DNA of 64,000 nucleotides from JBHGXV01 sp041920505 (GCA_041920505.1 JBHGXV010000063.1:1-64000), one strand, 5' to 3'. Positions 16,246 to 25,173 are shown, numbered from the stretch's first letter. A program made the numbers and translations. Notes: generated by a model not told the origin, from the letters alone.

Positions 16246-16691
16246 GCCAGGTCGGCGGAAAAGCGCCGCAGCCGCCCGATCAACTCGGACGCTTCCGCTT
16301 CTGTCCGCGGTTGGGTGACGACGAAGTGGTAATCCAGTGTAAGCGACGATTCCGCCGGCTGATCGGGTGACAAAAAGCGCCGCTTTTCCGTATAGGAAAC
16401 TTCCGCCACGATCTTTCGCGCGCGCCGCCACAGATCGGCTCCGCTCTCCGCACGATTCAGGTACGCCAGCTCCACCTCGATCTCACAAGTGGTCTCATCC
16501 AGGGGAAACAGATGGATCGTCGCCGTCGGTCCCTCTTCGCTCTCCTCCGACTCGGCAAACACCAGCGTCACCTCTTCCTGTTCGTGATCGTCGAACAGCG
16601 AGCGTTCGTGCCGCACCAACAGGTTAACGATTGCGCCTGCCGCAAGCAGTTGTTCCTGCAACTGTTCTGCAAGCCATTTCAACATGTCCAT
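16227..16691 (-). CDS. Hypothetical protein, ~154 residues
   Basis: Acidic soluble protein, possibly an all-beta/alpha fold: a helical N-terminus (WLAEQLQEQLLAAGAIVNLL), alternating beta-strand pattern in the middle, and a helical C-terminus (SELIGRLRRFSADLAAL). No family recognised. The ATG at 16691 is favoured because GGAGG lies 9 nt upstream; the ATG at 16700 overlaps that site. It lies upstream of fadH, separated by a terminator and the FadR box, so it is not co-transcribed with fadH. Confidence 0.6.
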   Translation of the reverse strand: MDMLKWLAEQLQEQLLAAGAIVNLLVRHERSLFDDHEQEEVTLVFAESEESEEGPTATIHLFPLDETTCEIEVELAYLNRAESGADLWRRARKIVAEVSYTEKRRFLSPDQPAESSLTLDYHFVVTQPRTEAEASELIGRLRRFSADLAALVRL

Positions 16692-16814
16692 GTTCTCCAT
16701 CCTCCGCTTCCTACCATATCACAGAAGACGGTTGTGTCAAACAAAGTTGCAGAAAAAGCGCGGGTCATGGGGTGAAGGGGTCAAGGCGAGTTCCTTTTAC
16801 AAACTGAAACCCCT

Positions 16815-17126
16815 TCACGAGGAAGGGGTAGGGCCGTTGAGATTCTTGCGGTTGAGGAATTCGGAAAGCCATGCGCGGCGAATTTCCTTGTTGGGACAAT
16901 ACCCGAGGAAGTAGCTGTCTCCTCGCATGTATTTTTCTTTGATCCACTCTTTGTGCTTGCGGAAAAACGCCTTCTGAAACTCGACAGGCATCTGTTGGTA
17001 TTCCGCCAATGCGGAAGGATTCTGGAGGAAAAATTCTTCGTTGTAAACGGGCTCGTCGTGCTGCGGACGACTGAACAGATAGAGAAATACGAGAAGCAAC
17101 CCGAGATTCACCAGGATGATGGTCAT
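16815..17126 (-). CDS. Small single-pass membrane protein, hypothetical
   Basis: 103 residues: an N-terminal membrane helix (ILVNLGLLLVFLYLFS) followed by a charged cytoplasmic or extracytoplasmic domain rich in aromatic and basic residues (FQKAFFRKHKEWIKEKY). GGGGAGGG lies 6 nt upstream of the ATG. No family recognised. It sits next to the decayed accessory region. Confidence 0.6.
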   Translation of the reverse strand: MTIILVNLGLLLVFLYLFSRPQHDEPVYNEEFFLQNPSALAEYQQMPVEFQKAFFRKHKEWIKEKYMRGDSYFLGYCPNKEIRRAWLSEFLNRKNLNGPTPSS

Positions 17127-17225
17127 CCAAATCCCTCCCCTTCCTGTTCGACAAATTGTCTGAAGTGTCAGTCTTATTCGATTTCGTACTTTTATCTTAC
17201 CACGTTTTTGTCGTTTTCAAACCCC

Positions 17226-17340
17226 TTTTTGCGGGTACGATCGAGTAGGTGGGGTGACTAACTCCCGACCGCTCACACCACCGTACGTACCGTCCGGTAT
17301 ACGGCGGTTCACCAAGCTTGACGGAGTGCGAAGTGAGTTG
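17226..17340 (-). mobile_element. Group II intron 3'-end remnant (domains V-VI)
   Basis: Read on the minus strand, this contains the run GAACCGCCGTATACCGGACG followed by GTACGTACGGTGGTGTGAG, ending near ACCTACTCGAT. This matches the conserved domain V/VI end of bacterial class C-type group II introns; domain V is about 17273-17311. The stretch CACTCCGTCAAGCTTGG just upstream is also typical of these introns. No reverse transcriptase/maturase is present, so only the 3' tail survives. It abuts a decayed helicase gene. Confidence 0.7.
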
Positions 17341-17950
17341 CTCTCGTTGAATTCTGGTTCCTCTCCCGTTCGGAAGTTAATCAGTCTGTGAATGGTGGCC
17401 GCATCCAGTCCTGTTACTCCGTCAGTTTGCGGCTGGCTCGTCCTGTTGGAGCTGACAAAGAAATCTTTGCAACTCGATTCAGCCTTTGATACACATCGAT
17501 GACCGCTTTTACGCTGGCTGTTTTGCCACATCCAGGGCCACCGGTTAAGATCAATAGGTTCTCCGCAAACAGCTTACGGATCGCCTCGCGTTGTCCTTCT
17601 GCCAGTACCATTTTCGAACGTACCTGGTAGTCTTTGCTGGCTGCATCAATGGCAGCCATGTTTACGTTGTAATTGCTGCTGCGCATAATTTGAGCAGGAG
17701 TTGGGCCAGTCTCTTTTCGGAACGACACAAAAAAGGAGGATAGACTCCCCCTTTTTCAATGATAAGACGACCGTTTTCCTCCACTTGAAAGATCCCCTGC
17801 TCCACCTCGTCCCTCGTAATGTATACGTCTGTGTTGTGGTTGAGTACCTTCAGTACCTCGTCGATCAGCTCCGTTTCTGGAATGAAGCAATGCCCAAAAT
17901 CGAAGCACATTTTTTCAGCACGTAGTCAACACAGGACTCAACAGGTCATT
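17341..17950 (-). pseudogene. Decayed RecD2-like helicase fragment
   Basis: Three frame segments on the minus strand together read like a RecD2 (YrrC-type) helicase. One frame gives FGHCFIPETELIDEVLKVL and GGVYPPFLCRSEKRLAQLL; a second (17414-17728) gives the Walker A LTGGPGCGKTASVKAVIDVY and SAPTGRASRKLTE; a third continues VTGLDAATIHRLINFR. At least two frameshifts separate them, and the rest of the helicase is absent. The end joins the group II intron remnant. GC is lower than in neighbouring genes, in keeping with an acquired, degrading segment. Confidence 0.75.
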
Positions 17951-17979
17951 TGGCCGAACAGAATAAGACAACCGTAAGT

Positions 17980-18125
17980 CCACCTAACCTCAGAAAGTTG
18001 TTTGAGGCATTGGGGGTGCCAATCGCTTGCCTCGGTTGTTTTGAAAACCTTCCTGAAAATACTCTTGGTCAGAGGATAAAAAAGGCACGACTATATCACG
18101 GTATAACAAAAGAGAGTTCGCAGGC
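17980..18125 (+). pseudogene. Fragment of an XRE-type HTH gene (tentative)
   Basis: The frame contains LGCFENLPENTLGQRIKKAR followed by LYHGITKES, which resembles the start of Cro/C1-type helix-turn-helix domains (GQRIKKARLxxGLTQxELA). Homology stops at about 18125 and the frame goes on into unrelated sequence. No ribosome site or matching downstream domain is present. From there to 18450 I see no gene. Confidence 0.35.
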
Positions 18126-18458
18126 AGGAACAAAAAATGGACTTCCCACAAAGGAAAGCACTTCACCAAGAGTATGCAACAGCACAGGGGTTGGAAACAT
18201 GTTTTGTAAAGGGAACAACGGTGAGCAAGCGGTGTTGGAAGCGGGACACCAGCAAAGGCGGGTGTGTTGTTGCTTTCCCACGTTGTCCTTTACGGGTTGT
18301 AATGGTGGAACGGTCAGCGGCATTGGACATGAGGTATGATACAATAAATGCTGAAACATGAATAGCGACAAGAAAGACATTTTAGTGTAACAAAATGATT
18401 GTAATAATAGGGATTTGAAGGCAGCATTTAACAACAAAGCAAAGGGAGCTCGTTGACG

Positions 18459-18842
18459 ATGTCAAAAATCACGACGTTTTTAATGTTCGATGGGAAGGCT
18501 GAAGAAGCAATGAATTTTTACACCTCTTTGTTTGACCAATCCGAAATAAATAGTATGGTTCATCATGAAGATGGAACAGTATTACATGCAACATTCACAT
18601 TGAAGGGACAAACGTTCATGTGCATAGATAGTACAGCTAAGCATGAATTTACGTTTACTCCTTCAATCTCACTATTTGTAACGTGCGATACAGAGCAAGA
18701 AATTGATAACCTTTTTGAGACGTTATCTCAAGGTGGACAAGTTCTCATGCCGTTATCCCCTTCCCCATTCAGTAAAAAGTTTGGGTGGGTCACAGATCGA
18801 TTCGGTGTTTCTTGGCAACTAAACCTCCCAACAATAATCTAA
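18459..18842 (+). CDS. VOC-family (PhnB/glyoxalase-like) protein
   Basis: 127 residues of the vicinal-oxygen-chelate fold, PhnB-like subgroup: KITTFLMFDGKAEEAMNFYT at the start and FGWVTDRFGVSWQLNLP at the end are the family's hallmark strands. Often labelled 3-demethylubiquinone methyltransferase-like, but the real substrate is unknown; such proteins are often resistance or detoxification accessories. The ATG at 18459 is preferred over a TTG two codons upstream. Base composition is clearly AT-richer than the chromosome around it, suggesting acquisition. Confidence 0.82.
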   Translation: MSKITTFLMFDGKAEEAMNFYTSLFDQSEINSMVHHEDGTVLHATFTLKGQTFMCIDSTAKHEFTFTPSISLFVTCDTEQEIDNLFETLSQGGQVLMPLSPSPFSKKFGWVTDRFGVSWQLNLPTII

Positions 18843-18921
18843 CGACACGTGGAGAACGAACCTCGCAAGTGATTGAGCTGCTTGTTTAACTATCGGGGCG
18901 CGATAGTTTACTAACGACACC
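18838..18921. repeat. Direct repeat and hairpin after the VOC gene
   Basis: CTAACGACAC occurs at about 18839 and again at about 18911, 72 bp apart. Between them is AACTATCG-5-CGATAGTT (18888-18895 with 18901-18908). The first copy includes the VOC stop codon. Confidence 0.55.
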
Positions 18922-18944
18922 CGCCCAATCCTGCATTGTTATGC

Positions 18945-18976
18945 AAAACGCGGTATATCGTAATGCCGCGTTTTTC
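18945..18976 (+). terminator. Intrinsic terminator
   Basis: AAAACGCGG/CCGCGTTTT stem (18945-18953 with 18966-18974) followed by T; terminates the VOC region. Confidence 0.75.
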
Positions 18977-19329
18977 TGCATTTTTAAGTTGCGGTACACA
19001 CCATTTTTACCTATGTGTAAAATTTACGCATAGTTCGAGTTCAACAATCTTCCACCATTTTTGTGTCCCCGTCGATCGCCTCGATTAACCTTAGCCTTCA
19101 GGCGCTTACCCGATTGTTTGGATGAGGTCTCAGCACTTACCGACGGATTCTGCGTGGATACCGGTGTCGCGGTAACAGCTTGACTACTGTTCAGCGCGTC
19201 TTATTTCGATTCACTTGGTTCTCGTTAGGGTTGACAAACAAAACGACCCTTCCCTGAAAAGAGAAGGGATCATTTGCTCACCAAGGTCCGCATAGAAGTT
19301 GGCCTGATTTGTCCGGCCCATAATCTGCT
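18977..19329. other. Gene-free stretch
   Basis: About 350 bp without a convincing gene. A short minus-strand frame (about 19024-19200) with a Lys/Arg-rich, then Asn-rich end has no start codon or ribosome site. A small imperfect hairpin (CCCTTC/GAAGGG) is seen near 19247-19270. Likely decayed accessory DNA. Confidence 0.4.
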
Positions 19330-19379
19330 AAAAAAAGCGGCTGCCCCTCAAGTAGTATGATCTACTTTTGAGACAGCCC
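19330..19379 (-). terminator. Long hairpin with IS-end-like sequence, acting as terminator
   Basis: On the minus strand GGGGCTGTCTCAAAAGTAG pairs imperfectly with CTACTTGAGGGGCAGCC (19337-19380) and is followed by seven T. The outer motif resembles terminal repeats of IS1182/IS5-like elements, so this may be a minimal IS remnant. A second perfect 9-bp hairpin (19385-19393 with 19400-19408) follows on the LCP side. Confidence 0.6.
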
Positions 19380-19448
19380 CATCACGCTTCGCCACAACAG
19401 GCGAAGCGGCGTTCTCGTGTCTGATAGCAGGCCCAAGAGCCTGTCGTG

Positions 19449-20948
19449 TTAAGACGTTGTGCCCGTCCCGGCTGTCCCGGTTGGGTTGTCCGCGCCCGAA
19501 CCGCCAGCCGGATTCGCCGTCGACGGCGTGTTCGGGGGGTGAGACGAGTGTTTCGGCGGTACGATGTCCGGCGGAGGCGTCGTTGTCTCCGGGGGTTCCG
19601 GAGACTGCTGTTCCGGTTGATCCGTCTCGGGTTGAGCGGGAGCGACAATGTCCGGAGGCGGAGCCGTCGGCTGCTGGTCTTGTTTGCCGCCTGTGTCCGG
19701 GGCGGCCGGTTTGTTCTCAGCCGTTGTCTTCTGCGTCTTCTTGACGGACTCGGTCGTCTCTTGTCTACCCGGCGTCTCCTGCGCCGCCTCGGTGGTACGC
19801 CGTTTTTTGCTTGATTGGGGCACGGCGATTGCCTCTTCCGTGTCTCGTGCGCCTCCCTCGGTGATCGAGTCGTTCAACTCGGCCACCGTACCGGCGGAGA
19901 TGCCCATCTCGGTCTGCAAGGCTGCGCGGATGGCATCCCGGTTCTCCTGCGGAATAAACGTGTAGCCCAAGCTGGGATTCCAGTACGCGCCGTTGTCCAG
20001 CGTGACGATACTGGACGAGTTGATCCCTTTGAAATCGTAGACGAGTCCCTTGATCTGATCGGGGGACATGTCTGTTTTCACGTGTTCGCTCGCGATCTCG
20101 ATCACGCGAAAAATCTTGGTCACCCCGTCAAACGAGGTCATTTTGTCGACGAGCGCCTTGATCACTTCCTGCTGGCGGCGGTTGCGGTCAAAGTCGGTCG
20201 AGAAATACTTGAGCCCCCGGTTGTCGTGACGGTGGCGGACGTAACCGAGTGCTTGCTCGCCGTTGAGCAACTGAAGCCCCGGTTCCAGATCGATGTGCGT
20301 GCCGTCAGTCGGGTCGTCGTACTGCAATTTGCGGTCGACGTTCACTTCCACGCCGCCCAACTCGTCGATAATCGTCTTGAACCCTTCAAAATCCACTTCC
20401 ACATAGTATTGGATCGGGATGCCCAAGACCTGTTCCAGCGTCTTCTTGGTTAGCGTCACGCCGTTTTCCGTCGGCGTCTGGCCGTTGGCCTCGGCTTGCC
20501 GGCGTTCCGCCTCCCCGTTGGCGTACACCGAGTTGATCTTGTGGTACCCGCGGTATCCGGGGATTTTGACGCGCGTGTCGCGCGGGATGGAAACCATTGT
20601 CACCTTTTTCGTCACCGGATTGATCACGGAGACGATCATGACGTCCGTATTCAACGAACCGGTCTCTTTGCGCGTGTCCCGGCCCAAGAGGACGATCGAG
20701 AGCGGTTTGTCCGAGTGATAGGCCGTGTCCGTGCCGGGCAACAGCGTATTGACGCCGTCTCCCGTGCCGGACGTGGCGGATTGAAGCGCCTTATCAATAT
20801 GCCAGTACAGCGCGCCGGCGGTACCGCCGACGAGCAAGAGAGCGAACAGGGTAAACAACAACAGCAGCCGACGTTTTTTCTTGCGTCGGACCGGCTTGGA
20901 ACGTTTCACTGTGGAAGCAGCACGGCTTCTCGTAACCGGTTCCGGCAT
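19449..20948 (-). CDS. LytR-CpsA-Psr (LCP) family cell-wall glycopolymer ligase
   Basis: 499 residues. A basic N-terminus (KRSKPVRRKKKRR) precedes a membrane anchor at about 28-48, then an extracytoplasmic LCP domain at about 80-320 (SIVLLGRDTR, TDVMIVSVINP, MVSIPRDTRVKIPG, and the arginine-rich VRHRHDN/DFDRNRRQQEV). LCP enzymes transfer teichoic acids or other glycopolymers from lipid carriers to peptidoglycan. The C-terminal ~130 residues are a Pro/Thr/Gln-rich tail with two PPPDIV repeats, probably a wall-spanning linker. The ATG at 20948 has AAGGAG 10 nt upstream; the frame extends 21 codons further. A TAGAAT -10 lies at 21092-21097. Confidence 0.9.
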   Translation of the reverse strand: MPEPVTRSRAASTVKRSKPVRRKKKRRLLLLFTLFALLLVGGTAGALYWHIDKALQSATSGTGDGVNTLLPGTDTAYHSDKPLSIVLLGRDTRKETGSLNTDVMIVSVINPVTKKVTMVSIPRDTRVKIPGYRGYHKINSVYANGEAERRQAEANGQTPTENGVTLTKKTLEQVLGIPIQYYVEVDFEGFKTIIDELGGVEVNVDRKLQYDDPTDGTHIDLEPGLQLLNGEQALGYVRHRHDNRGLKYFSTDFDRNRRQQEVIKALVDKMTSFDGVTKIFRVIEIASEHVKTDMSPDQIKGLVYDFKGINSSSIVTLDNGAYWNPSLGYTFIPQENRDAIRAALQTEMGISAGTVAELNDSITEGGARDTEEAIAVPQSSKKRRTTEAAQETPGRQETTESVKKTQKTTAENKPAAPDTGGKQDQQPTAPPPDIVAPAQPETDQPEQQSPEPPETTTPPPDIVPPKHSSHPPNTPSTANPAGGSGADNPTGTAGTGTTS

Positions 20949-21125
20949 ACGAATCAAACTCCTTGTGCGGAGGAATTTTGCCAAATCTGCGGTATACAGG
21001 CGACGGGCCACACGATCTCAGACCCGTTCCTGAAGGAATTGTGCGATTCGACAAGATCTTCCAACATTTTCGTAAAAAAACCCTGCCATCCATTCTACCA
21101 CAGACGAAACGATTTTTGTAGAGAA

Positions 21126-21162
21126 AGAAAAACGGGCCCGCCGACACGTTTCGTCGGCAGCC
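21126..21162 (-). terminator. Terminator of psuK-psuG
   Basis: GGGCTGCCGAC/GTCGGCGGGCCC stem followed by GTTTTTC on the minus strand, 14 nt after the psuG stop. Confidence 0.8.
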
Positions 21163-21175
21163 CGGCGCACTGTTC

Positions 21176-22090
21176 CTATCGCTTGAGCCGTTTGGACAAT
21201 TCCACGGCGATCTCGGCTCCGACGCGGGCATTGTGCTTCACCAGCGCAATGTTGGCGTCGAGACTGCGTCCGCCAGTGATTTCGCCCAGTTTGGACAACA
21301 AAAACGGGGTGACCTCTTTGCCGGTGATGCCGCTCGCCTCCGCCTCGCGCACCGCCGCCTGGATCGCCTGTTCGATCTCCGCCGCATTCAGTTCGCTCTC
21401 CTCGGGAATCGGATTGGCGATGACGACGCCTCCGTGCAGGCCCAGCTCCGCTTTGGCGGCCAGCACGGAGGCGACCTCGGCCGCACTGTCTATTGTCACG
21501 TGAACCGGAAATCCGCTGTCCCTGGTGTAAAAGGCGGGGAAGCGATCGGTGCGGTAGCCCAGCACGGGAACGCCCTGGGTCTCCAGATACTCTAGTGTCA
21601 GCCCGATGTCGAGAATCGATTTGGCGCCGGCGCAGACCACCGCGACGTCCGTCTGAGCCAGTTCGGTCAGGTCAGCGGAAATATCCATCGTCTGGGTCGC
21701 GCCTCGGTGCACGCCGCCGATCCCGCCCGTGACAAACACGCGGATGCCGGCCATGGCGGCGACAATCATCGTTCCAGCCACCGTGGTCGCCCCGTTTCGC
21801 TTCATCGCCACCACGTACGGCAAATCCCGGCGGCTGGTTTTGATCACGTCTTTGGCTGTGGCCAACTCTTCGATATCGGCGGGCGAAAGCCCCACCTTGA
21901 TTCTCCCGCCGAGAATGGCGATCGTCGCCGGGACGGCTCCTGCTTCACGGATGATCGCTTCGACAGCGAGCGCCGTCTCCACGTTTTGCGGATACGGCAT
22001 GCCGTGGGAAATAATCGTCGATTCCAAAGCGACAACCGCCTGAGAGGCATCAAGCGCGCGTTGTACGTCAGGATGAATGTCCAATCTCAC
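21176..22090 (-). CDS. psuG: Pseudouridine-5'-phosphate glycosidase
   Basis: 304 residues, full length for the family. It splits pseudouridine 5'-phosphate into uracil and ribose 5-phosphate. The active-site segments are present: ALESTIISHGMPYPQN (catalytic Glu23), KTSRRDLPYV (Lys) and FVTGGIGGVHRGA..MDISADL (Asp). It overlaps psuK by 23 bp, so kinase and glycosidase are translationally coupled; together they degrade pseudouridine. Confidence 0.95.
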   Translation of the reverse strand: MRLDIHPDVQRALDASQAVVALESTIISHGMPYPQNVETALAVEAIIREAGAVPATIAILGGRIKVGLSPADIEELATAKDVIKTSRRDLPYVVAMKRNGATTVAGTMIVAAMAGIRVFVTGGIGGVHRGATQTMDISADLTELAQTDVAVVCAGAKSILDIGLTLEYLETQGVPVLGYRTDRFPAFYTRDSGFPVHVTIDSAAEVASVLAAKAELGLHGGVVIANPIPEESELNAAEIEQAIQAAVREAEASGITGKEVTPFLLSKLGEITGGRSLDANIALVKHNARVGAEIAVELSKRLKR

Positions 22091-23036
22091 GCAAATAATC
22101 CTCCTTTGCCTGTAACAGCCAGTCCAAATTTACCTTTTCCGCCACGGAGCGTTCGCTCTCCAGAGCCAGATGGGCCATGACCAGTCCGTACGCCGCCTGC
22201 TCGATCGACGATTCGGTTCTGAACAGGCCAAACATCGCTCCGGACGTAAATGCGTCTCCCGCTCCGGTCACGTCGCGCACCCGGGCAAAGGGAGCGGGCA
22301 GCCAAACCGCTTCGCCGACATCGGGGCCAAGCACGCAAACGCCCTCGGCTCCAAGCGTAATCATAACCCGCTTTGCCCCGTGCTCGGACAACATGTGAGC
22401 GGCCCGTTCGACATCCGCCCGATCCCGCACATCAACGCCGGTCAGCACCGCCGCCTCATCCCGGTTCGGCGCGATCAGGCTGACGTGAGTGAGCAGACCT
22501 TTCCACCTTTCCGCTTTGCTCAACGAGACAGGATCGGCCACAATCGCCAAGCCTTGCCGGGCAGCCTCCTGAACCATGGCTTCCATCACGAAAGGCGGGA
22601 GGTTGGCGTCGACGAACAGCCCGTCCGCCTGTCGGAGCATCGCCAGCCCGGATCGCAACAGCGCCTCATCCCAGGCGTCGTGAATCGCCATGTCGGAGAC
22701 GGCCACCACCATTTCTCCGCTGTCATCGTGCACGGCTATGTATCGGCCGGTCCGCTGTCCCCCCAACCGAAGCATCCCCGCCGTTCCCACACCGCTTTTC
22801 GCTGTGACCTGCCTAAGCCACTCGCCGTCGGCATCTTCGCCGACGAGTGCGAACAAGTCCACCTCTTCCCCCAGCCGGGCCAGGTTTTCCGCCACGTTGC
22901 GAGCCACGCCGCCCGCCGTCGTGCGGACGCGCCCGGGATTGCTCGTCCCAAAGATCAATCGAGAAAACGGCTCGGTCTTGATATCCAGGTTGGCGCCGCC
23001 GACAGCCAACCACCGTCCCGGTGTCTTCCCTGTCAT
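22068..23036 (-). CDS. psuK: Pseudouridine kinase (PfkB/ribokinase family)
   Basis: 322 residues. PfkB signatures are an N-terminal AVGGANLDIK, the glycine-rich TTAGGVARNVAENLARLG, and C-terminal VRDVTGAGDAFTSGAMFGL with the catalytic Asp. Position directly upstream of and overlapping psuG identifies the substrate as pseudouridine. A GGGGAG site precedes the ATG. Confidence 0.92.
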   Translation of the reverse strand: MTGKTPGRWLAVGGANLDIKTEPFSRLIFGTSNPGRVRTTAGGVARNVAENLARLGEEVDLFALVGEDADGEWLRQVTAKSGVGTAGMLRLGGQRTGRYIAVHDDSGEMVVAVSDMAIHDAWDEALLRSGLAMLRQADGLFVDANLPPFVMEAMVQEAARQGLAIVADPVSLSKAERWKGLLTHVSLIAPNRDEAAVLTGVDVRDRADVERAAHMLSEHGAKRVMITLGAEGVCVLGPDVGEAVWLPAPFARVRDVTGAGDAFTSGAMFGLFRTESSIEQAAYGLVMAHLALESERSVAEKVNLDWLLQAKEDYLREIGHSS

Positions 23037-23068
23037 CCTACCACTCCCCTTTGGCTTCGCCCAGGCAT

Positions 23069-23734
23069 CTACGCCTGCTCATGCAGGAACGGATTGCGCC
23101 ACTCCATCAACACCGCGTTGTTGCCCGATTCTTCATCCTCCAGATAACCGTGCATCACCTGCACCGGGACGCGGCCGCAACGCAACAGGAACGACAAGAC
23201 CGGATCACGCAATTCCCCGGTCATGACACGATCCAGGTACTCTTCCGGGCTCATCTGCGCCGCCACCTTGTGGTACCCCGGCATCCGGCCGCCACCGAGC
23301 ACCCGTTTCCAGCCCCGGTGAATCGTCAGATAGTAGACGCTTTGCATCAACAGCCGCCCGATTCCCAGCGAGCGATACTCCGGCATGACGCTGATATCCA
23401 CGATGTAGAAACTGTCGCCGTCGGGGTCATGCGTGCGGATGTAGCCGTGGTCGGTGATCTCGGCCCAGGTGTGCGGTTTGCCCGGCTCGTACGTGATGAG
23501 CAACCCCGTGATGGAACCGATCACCCGCCCGTCGTGTTCCACGCAGATCGCCCCTTCGGGAAACAGCCGCACGTGGTTGGCGATCTGCTCGCGGTTCCAG
23601 AGCAACTCCTGCGGGAACGGCTCGGGAAAGCAGGCCCGCTGCACCTCGAACAGCGCAGGAAAGTCGTTTTCCTGATAATTGCGGACAAGCAGGTCGTATC
23701 GTTTGTCGGTCACCATGATGTGATGCAATCGCAT
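23069..23734 (-). CDS. GNAT-family N-acetyltransferase
   Basis: 221 residues with the acetyl-CoA binding motif A (DISVMPEYRSLGIGRLLMQS). The N-terminal half (LVRNYQENDFPALFEVQRACFPEPFP) resembles amino-acid or polyamine acetyltransferases, some of which occur fused to carbon-nitrogen hydrolases. The ATG at 23734 was chosen for GGAGGG 8 nt upstream; the frame extends 15 codons further. It lies 32 bp upstream of psuK in the same direction and may be co-transcribed. Substrate unknown. Confidence 0.85.
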   Translation of the reverse strand: MRLHHIMVTDKRYDLLVRNYQENDFPALFEVQRACFPEPFPQELLWNREQIANHVRLFPEGAICVEHDGRVIGSITGLLITYEPGKPHTWAEITDHGYIRTHDPDGDSFYIVDISVMPEYRSLGIGRLLMQSVYYLTIHRGWKRVLGGGRMPGYHKVAAQMSPEEYLDRVMTGELRDPVLSFLLRCGRVPVQVMHGYLEDEESGNNAVLMEWRNPFLHEQA

Positions 23735-23943
23735 TCTACACACCCTCCTTTGTTTCGACTTGTTGAAAAAAGCAGCCATATGTTTCAGTTTAGCGAATCC
23801 GGGAACATTTCACCACTTGTTTTCTTGTGTGTGCGCTCGCATCCGCGCCCTTCTGATTTCCTTGCAGTCAAACTGATGACGTTCCCGCGCGATGGTGGTA
23901 GAGTATGGATATCAACGCTACGAAAGGAAGAGAACCCCAGCGT

Positions 23944-25137
23944 ATGTCATCGACTGCTTCTACCGCCTACCAAATCTTGTTGTCCATAAGTCTGGTCCAT
24001 CTGCTCAACGACAGCCTGCAGGCGGTGATTCCCGCCGTCCTGCCGATCCTCAAGCAAAACCTGGCGCTCACCTACTCGCAACTGGGCGTCATCCTTATGG
24101 TGATGAACGTAACCGCGTCAGTGCTGCAACCGGCGGTCGGCTACCTGGCGGATCGGACGCCCCGCCCGTTCATGTTGCCAACCGCGATGTTCATCTCGGC
24201 CTGCGGGTTGATCGGATTGGCGTTTTCCCACCAGTACGCGCTGGTGCTGCTGTCGGTAGCGCTGATCGGCATCGGCTCCGCCGTGTTCCACCCGGAGGCG
24301 TCGCGTGTGGCGCACATGGCGTCCGGACCGCGACGGGGTCTCGGGCAATCGATTTTTCAGGTGGGCGGCAACGCCGGGCAAGCGCTTGCGCCGCTGTTGA
24401 CCGCGTATTTCTTCGTCTGGATGGGACAGACGGGGGCGGCCTGGTTCACCATTCCCGCCGCGAGCGCCTGCGCCTTGCTGGTGTACATCGCCTTCTGGTA
24501 CCGGGGGCAGGAACAGAGGCGTAACGTAGCTTCGGCGGCGATCCCCCTCTCTCATTTCGACAAACGCATGGTGGCGCTCACCCTCCTGGTGGTGATCGTC
24601 ACTGCCCGCTCCTGGATGTTCGCCGGGCTGCAAAGCTTTTATCCGTTGTACCTGATCGACGTCCAGGGAATCAGTGTGAAAAGCGCGCAAATGTACACAT
24701 TTTTGTTCCTGCTGGCGGGCGCGATCGGCACATTCTTCGGCGGACCGGCGGCCGACCGTTTCGGCAAGCGGACATTAATAACAGTCTCGCTCCTGGGAGC
24801 GCTGCCGCTGTCGCTGTTGATCCCCCATGTGACCGGAGGGTGGGCGTATCCGTTGCTGTTTCTCGACGGGTTGCTTGTGCTTTCCAGTTTCTCCGTCACG
24901 GTCGTGTACGCCCAGGAACTGTTGCCCGGCCGCATCGGCACCGTTTCCGGCCTGATGATCGGACTGGCGTTCGGGATGGGCGGCATCGGGGCGTCCATGC
25001 TGGGTCGGCTCGCCGATATGTTCAGCCTGACATTCGTGATGACGTTCTGCTCCTTTTTGCCGATCGTCGGCCTGTTGTGCCTGCTGTTGCCCAAGGACGC
25101 TACGCTGATCTCCTGGCAGCGGGAAGAAGCGGCCTGA
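23944..25137 (+). CDS. Fosmidomycin-resistance-like MFS exporter (Fsr family)
   Basis: About 397 residues with 12 hydrophobic segments. The N-terminal half reads LVHLLNDSLQAVIPAVLPIL and later VFHPEASRVAHMASGPRRGL, characteristic of the Fsr family of MFS drug exporters. An ATG 13 codons upstream (23905) in the same frame is an alternative; neither start has a strong ribosome site. Divergent from the GNAT gene. Confidence 0.85.
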   Translation: MSSTASTAYQILLSISLVHLLNDSLQAVIPAVLPILKQNLALTYSQLGVILMVMNVTASVLQPAVGYLADRTPRPFMLPTAMFISACGLIGLAFSHQYALVLLSVALIGIGSAVFHPEASRVAHMASGPRRGLGQSIFQVGGNAGQALAPLLTAYFFVWMGQTGAAWFTIPAASACALLVYIAFWYRGQEQRRNVASAAIPLSHFDKRMVALTLLVVIVTARSWMFAGLQSFYPLYLIDVQGISVKSAQMYTFLFLLAGAIGTFFGGPAADRFGKRTLITVSLLGALPLSLLIPHVTGGWAYPLLFLDGLLVLSSFSVTVVYAQELLPGRIGTVSGLMIGLAFGMGGIGASMLGRLADMFSLTFVMTFCSFLPIVGLLCLLLPKDATLISWQREEAA

Positions 25138-25173
25138 CGCCAACCGCCTTGCAACCCAGAAAGCGCCACTCGC

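Noticed and set aside
18838..18945. Integron attC site after the VOC gene
   Set aside because: ATCTAAC fits an R'' box, but no GTTRRRY partner box or palindromic arm is found at the far end.
19024..19200. Minus-strand frame with Lys/Arg-rich and Asn-rich C-terminus
   Set aside because: A stop codon lies just upstream and there is no start codon or ribosome site.
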